Shown: positions 1 through 15,900, counted from the stretch's first letter. The stretch: DNA of 64,000 bases from Cinnamomum chago (GCA_038049695.1 CP142453.1:22980001-23044000), one strand, 5' to 3'. Notes: generated by a model from the sequence alone, not told the origin. Translations and numbers: made by a program.

Positions 1-924
1 AAATTATACTACATACCAACTAGGACTGTGATTTTGTCAAATCTATAAGTGGCTAGGATTAAATGATAAAGAGCTCTGTGGATTAAAAAATGTTAGAGCC
101 GTTTTATCCCCATCATTTCATTTTTGAAGAACTGACATATAGATCCCAGAGCCAGACGGGTTGGTTATATACAATGTGATTCTGTCAAATCTGTAATTGG
201 CTAAAATTAAATTACAAGGCGCTCCGTGTCTCTTCTCCTAGATTAAAAAATGTTAGGCTGTTTTATCCCCACCACTTCATTTTTGAAGAACTGAATGGGT
301 TAAGGACCCAGAGGGGCTACTTGTATATAACTTGAAAGTTCTCAGTAGCCCCTTGACTGAAATCTCGGCTCTTGAGTCAATTGGTCAAGGTCATGTCTCA
401 TCTTTAAGTTGGAAAATTGCCGTTTTTGGTTATTTATCAATTTGAACATGGGATGCAATTACTGAGTGGAACTGCATCTGTTAATCAACTCCTTTGTGTT
501 TCCTCTCTGAATTCTTTTATTGTAAACACTAAGCATCATCGCAAAGTTCTCTGTGATTTAGTATCACCATGATAGGGATTTTTTTAAGACGAATTCTTGA
601 CATAAATTTCTGTCATTTATACTTATTATCTGCATGTTTGATTATTATATATGTGGATTGCTAGTAACACCATCCAGAAAAGGTGATCTTGTATTATACT
701 TGTTATTATGTTAGCATTAAAATCTTGTTTTTAATTGAACTTTCTGGCACATCATTCATTTTGATTCTGTTTGACATATCCATTTTCTTGTATGTTTGTA
801 TTTACTGTAGTGATTTATCACTGGTGATATTTTATTGCCCTCTTCTGCATGCTTATCTTGTACTTTGGTTGGCTATGTATTTGTTTGTGTCCTTCTAAAC
901 TGATCATGTTAATTCCATTTTCAG
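1..924. other. Non-coding DNA upstream of first visible DENN exon
   Basis: No exon is convincing here. The sequence ends in a normal acceptor (tcag at 921-924) feeding the first recognised DENN exon, so this is most likely part of an upstream intron of the same gene. Apart from a tandem duplication near the start it is AT-rich and featureless. Confidence 0.5.
28..335. repeat. Two-copy diverged tandem duplication, period about 148-150 bp
   Basis: The segment starting gtgattttgtcaaatct at 28 recurs as gtgattctgtcaaatct at 176. The two copies stay alignable through a shared gattaaaaaatgttag and a shared tcatttttgaagaactga block. Copy 2 carries a short insertion. It is non-coding and old, because the copies differ at many sites. 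Confidence 0.7.
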
Positions 925-3900
925 GTTCATGCTGTGGAAAGGACCCCTTCAATGAGTGAGTTAAATGAGATTCTTCTTGGACAGGTAAAAAAATGTTTTT
1001 GGAAACTTTACATTAAACATTCTTGGGCTTACTTTTAAGTATGTTCTTTCCAAACTTAAAAGATCTAATTCCTTCATCCTTGACTTTTAAATTCCACCAG
1101 TGTTTATTCAATTCACTACTTCTGTGGTTTTGTGCTCCATACGTTGAACTTATAATGTTGTGTATCTTTAGACACTTATAGAAATTAGCAATTGATTGTA
1201 TTGCTTCATTTTTTTTCAGGAGCAGCTTAAACGAAGTGACCAATCATTTGTATTTCGTTTACAGGTAACTAATTGATTATTCTTCTCTTGCTTCCATTGT
1301 TTTCATTATCATTGCCAATTTTTATATTGTTGGATTTCTGTAGAATTACAGTTTAACAATATAGGGATATGGTACCTATTCTTCTTCTTGTTATTTTTTC
1401 TCCAAAGTGGCGTAGGATGCTTTTTAGGGCTTTGGGTTTCAGATCGATTAATGATGCTGAGTTGTTAGAGTAGAACTCTTTTTACTGACCCCAAAATATT
1501 GTTATAAGGATTTGCTGACTCTGATGATGATGATCAATTGTCAACCTACTTATGACTTTGCAACAAGCGATCTTGTGGGTTTGATCCAATGCTTACCAAA
1601 CACTAGAAAATCAGGGCCTTGGAGATCTCAGTTGACATTTGTGACTGAAATCAATGCTACCAAAAGTGACTGAAAAGCCACTTGAATCCTAGTTGTCAAT
1701 TCTGTTATGTTTTGGTCATTCCAACCGGAACTTTCCAAAATTTGGCTGGGGTAGAAGGGAAACCCCTCATAAAACTTTCCGACCAAGACTTCGGTTGGTT
1801 TCGGCCCAAATTAGGTCATTCCACCCTGATCGATGGAAGAAGAAGAGGCCATTGTCGTCCTGGAGGTTCGATTGAAGGCCGGCGTCATCTTGGAGGTCCT
1901 TGATCGCAATCATTGCCTTTCGTCGGTCACAGGTAAGCCCTCGTCCTCGTCCTCTTCCTCTCTTTTTCATCCTTTTCTTCTCGGTCTCTTTTTTCCCCTT
2001 CTCCTTCTCTCGCCTTCTTCCCTCTCATTTTCCTTTCCTTCTCGTTCGGTTTCTCATTTTGGATGAAGAAGGCTGAATGTTCTTTTAAAAGGTTTCTTCC
2101 CCCTCCCTTTTATGACCCTTTTGATTAGTGGCCCTCATGTGATTCGTGGGCTCCAATGGAGCCCACTTATAAAAAACTTGATTGTCTAAAATAAATGTCC
2201 TACTAATATATGAGTCAAGATTTCACTATGATAGGAAATGGTCCCTAACTAAATTTCACCCTAATAGGAAATAGGGCCCTTGCCAAATTTTACTCTAATA
2301 GGTAATGGGCCTTGCACAAATTCTCTCCTATTTTTTTTTTTTTTTTCATTTTCCAATTTTAGGTATACTTATATATATTTTTTCATTTTTCATTAACATC
2401 TTTTCCATAATGGAACATCGGAATTGACTGGAACACCGGAGCGTTCTGCTATAGGGCCAGAACAGAATTAGCAACTATGTCTTGAATGGAGAAGCCCATT
2501 GCACATGGGGTTGTATGTGGCCCTCAGCTACAATGGGAAGGTTGCTTTACTTATTGCGTATGGGTTTATTGGCCCAGGGCTAGGACTGGAATGTTACTTT
2601 ACTAATTGCATATGGGGTTGATTGGCTTAGGGCTACGATTGGAATGTCTTGGTCAGATGTGTTATGTGGGTCAACCGTAACCTGACCATGACCGACCTGT
2701 ATAGAAAATGGGTTGGGTCATGCAGGTCAGATTGGGTCGGATCAGATTTTGCCACCTCTAGACTTCATGAGGAGATCTTGAGCCAAGCTAAGCTGAATGA
2801 GGGCTTGCGCAAGTGGAGCTCATTTTCTAAATGAACTTTTAAAGTGAGCTTGGCCTTAGGCTCGAGCTCCGGTAAGAATCACGAGCTAGCTCAGCTCATT
2901 AACAGCCCTAAAAAAGCTTGAAAAAAAAAGTATTGATGAAGCCTTTCTTGACAATTCTAGACAGTGAATGTAGCTGGCGAAATCATATCCATGGGAAACA
3001 TTTGCATCCTGGCCATGTAATTTTGATAATCACTATGGAGGAGGATGAAAAACACCATGTTTTGTGCTGAAAACTATGCAGAACAGAAATTTCAGCATGC
3101 ATTGAACTATTTTCTGTGGTCCATCTGTGGTTCTGGTAGGGCCAACAAATGACTGTCTAGTGTCAAACAGCAAATAAGAACCAAATTCTTCAAGCAAGTC
3201 TTCTTTAGACAATTAGATCTCAAAGCAAGTTTGTCAATCTCCAAACTTCAGATTTTGATTCAGTCCGAAATTTGTAGATTCTGGAGGGAAAAAAGAAAAC
3301 ACAATTTGTTGATATTTCTTTCCTCCCCTTTTTCCTTCTTTTTCCCGCCTTGACATATTCTTTATGTGCATAATCAATCCTATTACCGCTAACGAAAATT
3401 CTCATCATGTTGTGAATATAACCTTTCTAATATTCAAATTTAATACAAAGCTCCTTGTTTATCCTCAGGTGGCTGATGATTCGACTTTGTATGGATGCTG
3501 TGTGTTAGTTGAGGAAGTTGTACAGAAGCCTTCAGGGTTAATTTCAATGATAGCTGATGAGCGGCCTTTTTGCTCATCTTTGAATCGTCTTGTCATAACC
3601 ACACCGCGTTGTTATTGCATTATTTCAAGGCTTCCATTCTTTGAGCTGCATTTTGGTATACTTAAAAGGTGTGCAAACTGAGTGTCATCTGATCTAATTT
3701 GCCAATTCAAAATTTTTGCTTGTTTTCTCTTGAAATGGCCCTTTCCATTTTCTGTCCCTTTTCTTTTGCTTATTTGTATAAATCCAGTTATACTCTTGTA
3801 ATGATGCAAAATGCATAGTGATTGATGAAGGTGAGTTGGTAGGGCGGCATTATTTGTACAGGTGCTTAGATAAAACTGGATGAAGCGCACATTGCTAGGA

Positions 3901-6900
3901 AAATAATGTCTAATGTGAAGTCAAGCAATCACACATGTATTCGAAAAATTTGTTTAACTGAGATAACCTGTACTGCCTTTTAAGTTTGTGCATCGCAATC
4001 TTGTAATACATTAGCATTTGACTGATCTGAATAATTCTTATTGTAGAAATTGCAAAGGCAAACAGATGGACATAACATGACCCTGAGAGACTTCTGATAA
4101 GGGGAATTATAGAGTTCTGAATATTGATGCGTTAGGACATTGAGACACATTTCCTGTCACGTCCATGTCTCACATTGGCGCTCATGGTTCGATGTTCCGG
4201 ACTGTGACTGTCCTTTTATGGATGGAGGTTTCTCCAAATATCTTTTGAATATAAAGATCCTTACCATATGCCACAACTAAAGGGTGTAGAGAAAGTGAGC
4301 TACAGTGATGAAAGAGGCGAAAACTTAAATCACTTAGATATTCACATTTGTTAGAATTTTGACCAAAGGGGCCATTAGGTCAACTGTCCAGGTTGCCAAA
4401 CAATGGGTCCCTGTTGTGTGGATCACTGATATCATTTACAAGTCTTGATGAATGGATTACCTAGTAACTCTGGGACAACACTGGGTGTCTTTGTGGAAAC
4501 TCTGATATTGATGCTTAAAATTTTCACTCAGTTTCTAACCTCCATAACTTCACATGCACCATATGAGATAGCCTGACCAAGCTACAACAGGCTGTTTTTT
4601 GCTAGTTGTCATCAAATTTCTTCCATGAAAGGTACAATTCCCTGATGCATACCATGTCAGCTTGACACCTGGCCCAATCGACGTCTGTAAAAACCTCAAT
4701 CTAAGTGTCCATGCTTAGAATATATAACCCCTTTTCCTGGATTAGACTCCAAAAATTGTGTATCCAATACACATCATTTGTGGAACACATGGTGAATGCA
4801 TTAACTGGCTCACAAGCACCATAGCATGTGCAATGCTATGGCTGGTGATAGTAAGATATGTCACCTCCTCACTAACCACTGAAACATACCAACATATGCT
4901 ACATGGTGGCTCTTTCTCATCTAAAAGAACTACTCTTATTATGCTCTATTAGAAGCTGCAATAAAAAAATTGATTTTCTTACGCAGAATTGTAGAGTTCT
5001 GCTATAGAAACAAACTACTGTTTCCACCAGCCGATATGTTCCACTCTCCAGAGTTTTGCTTCCTTGTCTGTCATGTTTGGATGGTGGATTTGTCTCACAA
5101 ATTGCTGTCTCTACCAGCCCATCTGCTCCACTTTCTGCATCCTTTTTCTGTCTTTTTTGGACAGTGGATTTGTATCACAAACTGCTGTTTCCACCTGCCG
5201 ATCTGTTCTACTCTCCATAGTTCTGCATCCTTGTTCTGTCTTGTTTGAATGGTGGATTTGTCTTATGATTTGGTTTTGGCTTTGGATGAATCTTGGTTAT
5301 TTGGTCACTATCTTCTGACTTTCTCGATTCTGATAATTTTTTTACTGTTTGTGTATGTCTCCACATGAAGTCCTGTATTTTAACTATCTTCACCTGTAGT
5401 CTTGTGTTTCTTTTGTTTGTTATACAGTATAGGTTTGACCCCCAAAAAGGGACAATAATGGGAAAAAATTCAGTCTTTTTAAAATGTTATCCCTCTTCCC
5501 TTTCATAGAGTTGAAACTTTGTATCTGTTAAGTATCTTTCAGCACCTTCATTGATTTGACTAAAATCAATGTTATCTAATTTAATATATATATATATATA
5601 TATCTGCTGTCTTGTACACCTTAATAAATTTTTTTTTTTTTTTTTTTTTTTGTGCAGCATCTTTACCGAAGAAAGATTGGAACGGTTAACGAAAAGCATT
5701 ACTATGTTGGATTTGGAATCATCAGAGCATCATGATAAGGAAGAGGAAGCACAGAAGTCTGGTTACTGTTCACAAAGGGATAACCATATAGAGGACTTAC
5801 CAACAGGACCCACGGATGGGTCTGAAATAAGTGAAGAATCTTCTCCCTCTAGAAGAATTGCAGAACATGGGTGCGACCCAGAGCATCAAATGCTTGAGAT
5901 GGACCTGGGTCCATCGAGGGAAGCTGTTGGCAGTGACATGAATTCTCATGCCAACTCAGAATCAGATGGGCTTATGACTACAAGTGAATCTGGAGCCGCA
6001 ATGCGGATTTCTAATGGTCATGATATCCAGGTTGATGAAGTCACAAAAAACAAACAAACAACTGATAAACGCTTATCAGAAACTGTTTTTCCTCTTTTGC
6101 GTTGTCACCAGTATGAAAGCTCTGAATCATCGACTAGGTACATTGCCATTATTCCCTTTGATACTCGAGGAATGTTATTTTCCTTGATGAAACCCTCTAG
6201 TAACACTTATTTACTGAAAGTACGATTTTGAATGTATTTCTGTTACATTTGTTTTCTGCAGCTTCCAGGGTTCACCATGTGAAGAAAGAAACTTTAGGAG
6301 TGACATGGATGAAGGAGAGATGGATGAGGCCTCTTCCTCTGGCCGGGAAGATTTCGGTGATCACACTGACATTCTTGAATGGGCTAAGGTTTGAAGGGTT
6401 CCTTATTTAGGAAGTTGTTGTGTAATGCAGGTTTCTGTAATATTTCCCTCTATTGTGTTCTGTGAGTCTCATGTACCTTATTTCATGTATTGTAATTGAT
6501 TTTTCAGGCCAACCATCATGGGTCACTACAGATAATTTGTGAATATTACCGGATGCGCTGCCCTGTCAGAGGGTCCACACTTACTTTCCATCCTCTTGAG
6601 CACTTGCATCCCTTGGAATTTCATAGACCAGGTGAAACAGTTCTTCATATTGCAGACTCTACCATTGATCTGAGAACATGCAGTACAAGTTTGGAAGTGG
6701 CTGAGGTACATTTCCTTGATCGCTTCTACCAACCATTATTTTTGACCTCCTCCTAGAGATGACACTTCTCAACAAATTAAAAGAGAGAAGGATCTTTTTG
6801 GATCACTTTAGTTAAAAATACTTTTACTCACAAGGATGGAGCTTGTCCAAATGGTTCCGATTATCCCATCATTCCTGGTTTTTTCAGGCTCATGGTGCAC

Positions 6901-9900
6901 TCTCAGCAGAAGAGGAGGCAACAGCTCTATCTGTTTGGACTGTCGCATGCATATGTGGTAACTTGCGGCTTGAACATGTAAGTTGCACCGTAAATTGAAA
7001 AAAAAAACCCTAAGGGTGATTCATATTTTCATCATAATCTGATTAGGATGAATCATCTTCCCAGAGTTCTATGTTTGGATTGTAAAATTGGGCATAGTTT
7101 GAGGAGGTGGGCTAACAATGGCAATGGCTCATGTTATTGAACCTAATCATTCAATCTAAATACATAAGATGAAAAAAATATTGAAAATTTTGATCTTTTG
7201 ACGTATCCATAGTTTGAAAACCAGGACTAATCGGAAAAAGCCAGGACTGCATCCGCCCTTGGTCAATCTCTGGTTGGGTTGACTTGGGACGATATGGGTC
7301 TATCTGGCTGATCAAATGATGATTTATAATCATTTTAAAATTATAGAGTCATCGCCAACAGAGCCTTATCCCATCAGTTTGGGGCTAGTAGTATATAATT
7401 TTGGAATATGTGGAGAAAGCGGTTTGTCAGGTATCTTCATCCTTTTCATTATATAATGTGTAAACAAATCATTCTTCCTTTTATTCTTCTCTAACCATTG
7501 CTTTTGAGTCTCTAACACAAGCTTGAATGTGGGTTTCCCCTTTGGAGGACCAACGTCTAGTCGGATGCTACTTGCAGTAATCTCTTTAACCAGATTTGAT
7601 CTGGATTACAATAGGAAAGCCCACTAGCCTGTCTTTTACTGTAAGCCAGGTATGACCAGGCAACCTGGACATGATTTCACCAAAAATATGATGGAGTTGG
7701 TTTTTTAATGACGCTACAACCTAGTGTGATAGCGTCGAGTTGACTAGAGCAAGTTTGTTGTTAGTCAGGCCAGGTTTTAAATTAAAATTTGAAAATCATT
7801 GTCATTGTTACAGCCATTATTTTTCCCTATTTCTTCTTATCATTAGTTGGGATATGAAAAGAATCTTATTCAGAATTCTTTTAGGGTTCATTTGTCTTTT
7901 ACGCATGGGATATGAAAATGGGACTTTTTACATATGTGATTTTTACTCATGTAAAATTTAGACATGCAAAACTCCACCATTTTCACACGATTAAACTTTG
8001 AATGGTTCGGATTACACATGCAAGATCTTCATATATATCAAAATCAATGAATGTTTAAGATATGAAACTAAATGTTTTGGGGTTTAATAGGTCAATGAAA
8101 AAATTGAATAGTTCGGAGTTGCAAAAAACAAAAGGTAGTAAGGAGATTTGATACTGCACTGTCCCCGGTGGACTCTCTACTAGCGCCTTCTATAAACTAT
8201 AGAGGTGTGTAATCGTCATACCTTTTCTAGTGTGAAAAATCTCATATGAAAATGGCCTCATTTACACACAATTTTCCTATGATACCTAAATATGGCATGG
8301 ATACAATAAGGACGTGTCATGGACACGGCAGAGACACGGATTTTACACATAAAAAGTGAAGCATTGGATACAACATGACACAATACATTGCCCATTTTGA
8401 AGTATTTGTGCATCATGCATAAATGAGTGTGCAAACAATCCAAGTATGCGTAAATGTTGCACTTCTATAACAGTTCCATATGTAAATGGGTGCAAACAAA
8501 CGGCCCCTTAGCTGCTGCAGAGTCTTCAAACAAGAAACCTTCACTTTCACATGTACAATGTTGGCTTAGCTATATCTGTTAATTGTATACTAATGCAAGT
8601 GGATTGTATAATGTAATATATTTTTCTCTACTTAGTGATCTTTTTGGAGTAGGCTTTTTTTCATCCATGTGATATTACTTGATACATAAGGAATGAGCGT
8701 TGCTTAAAACAAAGAAATAAGACTGTCATTAGGAAGCTTGTAAGCAATGACATTACTTCCCAATGGATGCTCGTAGTTGGCGATCCCAAGTGAAGGGTTT
8801 TTCGATGGAAATTGGGAGCATTTTGCCAATGTCATTTGGATAATTGGCTTCCACTGGGTGTTGGTAGCTGGCTTTCCCTTAGAATATTTTTCTAAGGATT
8901 CTTCTTCTTCTTTTGTCAATTCATTTATTGATTCAAATCTCTATGATTTCCTATCTAAGCCTTTGCCACAAATTCTTTTTTTTTTTTGAATGGTCTTTGC
9001 CATAAATTCTTGCATCTCACATTTCAAAATCTGTTCTTATCATGATGCATTGAATTTATTGTCACTTTTCAGGTGTTAACCATGTTTGCAGCCGCACTTT
9101 TGGAGAAACAAATTGTTGTTGTATGCTCAAATTTGGTAAACAGCATTGCACCTTTTTTTTTGTGTGGATAATTTGTTCTATTTTCGTAAAAAAACTGAAC
9201 TTCAAAACCATCTCTTGGTTTATTTACTTTATTGCTCCAGTTATGCTGGGTGTTTTAAATGCAGCTTTGTAATAGTGTTTGCTTATTCATTCTAGCAAGC
9301 GATCCACAAAAGACATTTATGTTCTAAAGCTTTCCCCCCTTTGGCATACTTTTATCTTGACTCATAGTTTTTTTAATTATTGTTATTATTATTGCTTAGT
9401 CACAAAATCTTCTGGTCCCTTAAGGGGAAGTGGTAGTGAAATATAGATAGGATTCCTTTCTCTGAAAGTTAGGGTTGGTTGTTCTCCTCGCTCGGTGACC
9501 AGCTCTATGCTTTATATTACTAGTGAAAGGCACCTGTGCTAATCACGGGGAAGTAACGGGGTACATTTGCTTGAGAAAAAAGTCATTTCCAACATAAAGT
9601 TTATTCCTACATATTATAATTGAAAGATATAGAGTCCCTCAAAATAAAAGAAAAACTTGAAAGAATAAAGAGAGAAAGTGATGAATTTCTTTTCCGAACT
9701 TAGAACCATAAATCAAATGGTTTGAGTGAAGTCCATAATTGTATTAAATAAAATAGTTTTTTCTTTCCAAATTTGATTTTACCAAACACCGCATTTTACA
9801 ATATATTCTATTAAAATATTGAATGAAATAACTGAAAGATGAAATTTCAAACTCAGAAAAAATTAAAATAAATGACACAAGAAAAGATAAGGTCTGAGAG

Positions 9901-12900
9901 TGTGTTTGGTTGAACTTTTAAGAAGTGATTTTTAGGATTTTGGCTTTTGAGAAGTCCCAAAGCCCTTAAAAGTTAGTCTACCCAATTTCTTCAACTGGGT
10001 TAGAGGTCCATGCCAGTAGTAGTGAGCTGCCCCGATTGCTCCTATTAATGGTGGGTTTGTTAGTGGGCTTGTTAGGTTCAGGGTGGGTTTCGGTTCTGGT
10101 TGCGCATAACCTAACATGTTACAGTTAGTACTTTATATTAAGTCTACCATAATATCTGTGATCTGACTCAGTTTCAGGGTCGATTTGAGTTTTGTTGCCT
10201 CACCCCATTTACAACTATTTAGATATTTTCTAACAAATTTTAAATTGGAAATCTTATGTGGTTCAATGGTAGAATGAGTTTGAAAAAGTAAAGGGTTGTG
10301 AGTCGAGAATTTTAAGATGTGTACAATTTGTTTTGTATTATAAGATGTTAAATGTCAGCCTCAGGGAGGATGTAGGCTCCACTAAAAGTCAAAATTGAAG
10401 GAAGTTGTCGAAATTGAACAAAAAACTCTCCACTTTAATATATATATATAATTAGAATGCTTAGTATTACATATAAGCCCCTAGATCAACATTACAAAAT
10501 AGTCCCTGAAGTTCCATAAAATCAGAACACCGTGTATATGTTCCAACAGATGCGACCTTGATTTTAGGTTTGATTCCACTCATTTTTGTCTTTCTGTTTC
10601 CAGTCTTTCATCTATTTGGATAGCATTGTGGATTGGTTGCTAGACTTAGGTTAGTAGAAAGCTAGAGGTCTTCTTTTTTCTGTCTGGGCTGTGTCAAAGT
10701 TTGTGGCTGCATCAGAAGCAATAGCATGTTCAGTTGCCCATCCAACGAACCATGATCGTGAGGTTTAGACAAGAGTTTCTTTCTTTTTTTATAATGATAA
10801 AATTTATTGATCTAAAAAGGCGGCGAACTGAAAATTCAGAAAAGAGTTTCTTAATGATGGACACGGTATTGGGAAATATGAAAACTAGATATAATTTAAG
10901 AATTTTGATTGTTGCTTCCAATGAGCTTGGAGGCCATAGTTGAATGAAGGTTGTATTCAACCTCAGTAGTTTTGAGCTTTTAGTCTATTTGGATGCAAAT
11001 TGATGGTATAATCAGGAGTAAGATTAGGTGACCTAATAGTCTATAAATAGAGGGTTGTTTGCAAAATAGTGATGTGTTTATATTTTTTTGAAATTGGAGT
11101 GGAAGAATTGCTAGATGGAGTAGTTGTGTGTGTGTGTGTTTTTTTAAAGATTTTCCCTTTTGTCTGATTGAGAACTTCATTCTACTAGCTAAGTGTTATT
11201 ATTTTGGCTTGATTTATGCAAATTTAAGGATGGTATTCGTCACTCCTCGAGATTTATGTTTGAAGTGTTATTAAGGCTCGTATGTTTAACTTATTCTTTG
11301 ATTTTCATTTGGATAACAAAATCATCATATTTTGGACCTCAAGTTGCAACGGATGTGGCATGTAATACCATTTTCCTTGGATTTATGCTTCAACATTACC
11401 TTTTTTTTTTTTACTAGTATGCACTTTAAAACAAAGCTGTTCTTATGATATTGCTGTGCTTCAAAGTAGTTGTACCTATGCTATGTAGTGGACAATGGTG
11501 ATTTCTAGGACACCCACACGTCCCTATGGTACTCATACAATTACTATTAAATATTCCATTTAGTTTTGTAATAAATGATATCGATTTTAAATCCTTTAGT
11601 TAATAAATTCTACTATTTTGATTAACAATAGAGTTCATAGTTATTAAAGCTGTAAATAAACATGTATTTCAAATTATGTGTGTGTATATACGTTTCATAT
11701 TTTAACATTTGTATACTGGTGCAACTAGCAGTCAATAAACATTAGTAAAAGAGGTTACAGAATATCATATTCTCTTTCTTCATCGTCACCTGTCACCAGT
11801 AAGTCCCACGCACAGATACAAACATGGAGAGAGGTTTCATGCACTTCAATTAAAAGTTAGGACTTAAGATGACCTAGTTCTTTTTGAACTTTCATGTGCC
11901 TTAGTTGAAAGTTAGGACATAAGATGACATCGTTCTCCTTTTATATCTGTTTAAATAGTAGAACTCATACATACAAAGAAAAATAGAGGTACTCATTAAG
12001 CATGTACCTCTGCAAAGGTTCTGTTATTCAAACTGTGACTTTGCTTATGTTTATTCTAATGGAAATTTATGAACTTCTGGTTTGCAGGGAGTCCTGTCTG
12101 CTTTGGTTTTATCAATTGTCCCTCTAATCCGGCCCTACCAGTGGCAGAGCCTATTAATGCCGGTATGGAATTCCTTCTGCTGTGTAGGATTGATTCATTG
12201 GTAGAACATCTTTTTTTCTAGGCAGTTGTAGGATGCCTCTATTATAGAGGGCATTCCATTCTTTTATTTTATGCTTTGGAATGCTCAAATACTCAAGTGT
12301 TTCTAATTAGTGGCATCTTGCATATGTCCAGGTTTTGCCCAATGACATGCTGGACTTTTTGGATGCTCCTGTTCCATATGTAGTGAGTTTTCAGAACTGG
12401 TTGCCGTATTCATTTATTTTTCAATTCTTCTATTTTATTTTTACAGACCTTTACTCCTTATTGACTGTCACCTACTCGCGAGTTTTGACAGGTTTACATA
12501 TTTTATTTTAATACATATTTCTGTCAGAAAAGTCTTATTAATGACCGCTTTATGCTGGCCCTCCCCTCTTATATTATTTGTTTGTGCCATTTACAGTAAG
12601 TATACATCAGCAGTAGCCCCTTAATTGGGGTGCTTTCCCTTAACTGGGGCCATCCTGATCTCTAAAGATTGCACATATCTTACATCGTACAGTGGTCCGG
12701 TTGAACATATACACATGAAGTTGGGTCCAGATAGATGGGATAAAGTTTTGCTGATGATTATAACTTTAGTCCATCTTTGAGATTTCATATTATGTATAGT
12801 TGAATATTATATTTTAATTGTTGGGACAAAAAGCTGATATTTTATTTAGATAAATAAGTTTTTACTGACATATCCTTGCACGTGTTAACCTCATGTGTAG

Positions 12901-15900
12901 GTTGGTGTAAAGAATAAATCTACTGAAGTTCAGTCAAAGTTGTCAAATGTGATTCTCATTGATGCCAACAAAAATCAGGTGTACATCACCTCCTAGGCTC
13001 CTACACACAGATTTTATTACAATAGAAAATTCTCCAAGCTTGTCCATTTCAATATTAGGAATTGAATATCTCATTGCCTTGCTAAAACGTCTTTTGTGTT
13101 TTGTTCATTCTGAATGAGGCATGCCAAATTGCCAATATGTATGCATTTTTTTTCCTTTTCTGAAGAAATCTCTAGATAAAACAGTTGCAGGATAATATGC
13201 AATACAATCTCAATCAAGTGAAAAAGCCCCAAAAATGAATGACATGGTACTCATTGGAAGCTATAATGCCAAGGACTAACCTATGCAACAGCAGTTGCTA
13301 TAGTAAATAATGCTCTTAGATAAATCATAGTATCCCAGAACAACATTTTAGATTATCAAAGATTTGACTGCATCAATTGCATGGTAGTCAGTAGAGGTCC
13401 TAAAAGGCTGTGAGTACATGGAAGTCATTGGGAGCCATAATCTCAAACCATTATATTGAATCCCATAGTTGAATTTATTTGCTTGGTTTTTGTTTCCCGA
13501 TGATTACCTATCCTCCAAAACAGGAAGAATGAGTTTCAACTACTTGGGTTCTTAACAGAGAGTAGCTGTTTTTACAGACTCTTATCAACATGATAGTTTC
13601 ATCCTTAATCCTTACTGCGAGTACCAGCCGGTCCTGTGAATTGGAAGAATCACTGGCCCTTTGTTTTAAAGAAAACATCTGTAAAACTGTTCGGCATTAA
13701 TGATCACCAATCGATTATCTAAATTTCAACCATCTTCCACGTGAAGATTTCCAGACATTTATAGATTTAGTTTGTGAAGGATACCCCTAACCAAATGTCA
13801 ACTGAATCTCCCTATCGTAGCCTTCTTGGACTATGGCTGTAACACGAGACCTCCTCATGTCCTCTAGTCCAATTCCATAGATTAAATTTGTTGTGGCATA
13901 TAATGTTCCTTAAGACACACCCATAATGTTATAAGTGGAAACTCATGTTGTGTACTGTTTTTGTGGAAGATGGTGTGAGAAATTGACTAGTAAAATCAAC
14001 AAAGCATTAGATTGAACAGAAGTCTTCAAGAGGACCCTCATGCTGAATAGAAGATGCTGAGAGAGGAACCCGAGATGGGAGTCCGAGATGGTATCAAGAC
14101 CCGGAAATGGGCAACTGTGTTTAGGAATTTTTGTTCCATCTTGACTGGCCAGTGGAACCTTAGGGGAGGAAAACAAGGGTCGTAAATATCGTATGTTGAT
14201 TACTAACTATATGCATGAAAAACTGAATGTCTTGTACCATCATGATAATGGAACTCATCTTGTGTACTGTTTTTGTGGAAGATGGTATCAAGACTTGGAA
14301 AATGGCAACTGTGTTTAAGAATTCTTGTTCTATCTTGACCAGCCAGTTGAATGTTAGGGGGAAAAACATTGGTCGTACATATTGCATATTACTTACTATG
14401 TGCATGAAAGAGTGAAGGTCTTGTACCGTCATAATAATTCACCCCAAAGATGATGACCAAATTTAACCTTGAAGACCTTAAGTTGCTGGTGCCTTTGGTC
14501 CTACGATGCTACATACAGCAGGGGCACATCATTGGTTGGGTGGGTTGGGACATGATACATTGCCCTTGTTGAAGTATCTGTGCAACATAGATCTGATCTT
14601 TCTTTTTCTATAATTTTCATTGTAGTTTTAATTTGATATAGAAAACATCACCTTTTAATTAGATTTTCCTATTTACCACGCTGATACTCTGTGCAGGTCT
14701 ATCTTATTATGATATGTATTTTTAATTGTACATTCTTCCATTAATTTTATATCACAGTTTTGTATATAGTGATACTTTAAATCCAAATAATATGATTGCT
14801 TCCCTCATTCCATGGAGCAAGTAGGTAAAGTCCCCAACGATACCGCAATTACCACAACATAAGGAGTTGCTCTCATCTCTAAGTCCATATCATGCAAAGC
14901 TTGTGGGAGAAAGCTATTTGGCGAGAAAAAGGCCTGTATATGAATGCACTGATACTCAGGTATCCTCGATTTAGGGAATGATTCAAATGTTAACTCCATG
15001 TATGTAAGCAGTTGAATTTTGCTGTACTTGCACTGATTTTTCCTTGGTTGTTAACATGTTCAATTTTAATAAAAAAAATATTTATAATTAATAAGATTGA
15101 AATTTCATATAATAGAAGGAAATACAGATCGATGAAAAATTTGGCACAGTAAATAATATCTCTGAACTTACTTTTTGGCCTAGAAGTTTGCCTCTTCATT
15201 TTAAACTATGCTGGACACAATCTCCATATAATACAGTTTCTTCAATCAAACCACCTATGCCTATAATTGTCAACTGGCCAGGCCTGGTTGTGTCGGGCCT
15301 ATTTAAATTGTCAGTGTGACTTAGCGCAGTCCCAGTCCCTGACAGTTATACCTGTGCCTTCTCGATGGCAGGATTTAGGTCCAAACAGCTCCTTAATATC
15401 ATCCAAAATGGGATAATGCTCCAAAGCGCTCTTTCTTGCTTAGTAACCAAGCTGATTACAGCGGAGGAGTTACTTTCCACTATTGATCGACTCGAATAAC
15501 AGATTTTGGAAATCCTTACAGCATTCTTGATGGCCCAAATCTCTTCTTCATTGGAATATTAGAACACAATCAGGCCAGGAAATGTGAGTAAGCATTTCCT
15601 TTTCTCATTCAAAGAGGTACCAATAATCACCAGCATTAGTTTGCCTTTAGAGTTTAGCCACCTTCCCTGGATTAAATTTCAACATGCCTGGAGGAGGGGG
15701 ATTCAACTTGACCTTGGTTTATATGTAGTCACGCACTGGATCAGCATGCTCACCTCAAAGTGGTGCCCACATGGGGCCCCAGTCCAAGGGGGATCGAAAG
15801 ATCTCCCTTGTTCCTCATCTCTGCAAAAAATCAGCGCCATCCCTGATCATCATTACCTCCATCTGGGCCCCACAAGTTTAATGGTGTACAGTCCATTGGG

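Noticed and set aside
1767..2066. Possible first exon in the CT-rich island
   Set aside because: It sits between two well-joined DENN exons, has no splice-compatible frame and translates to Ser/Leu low complexity.
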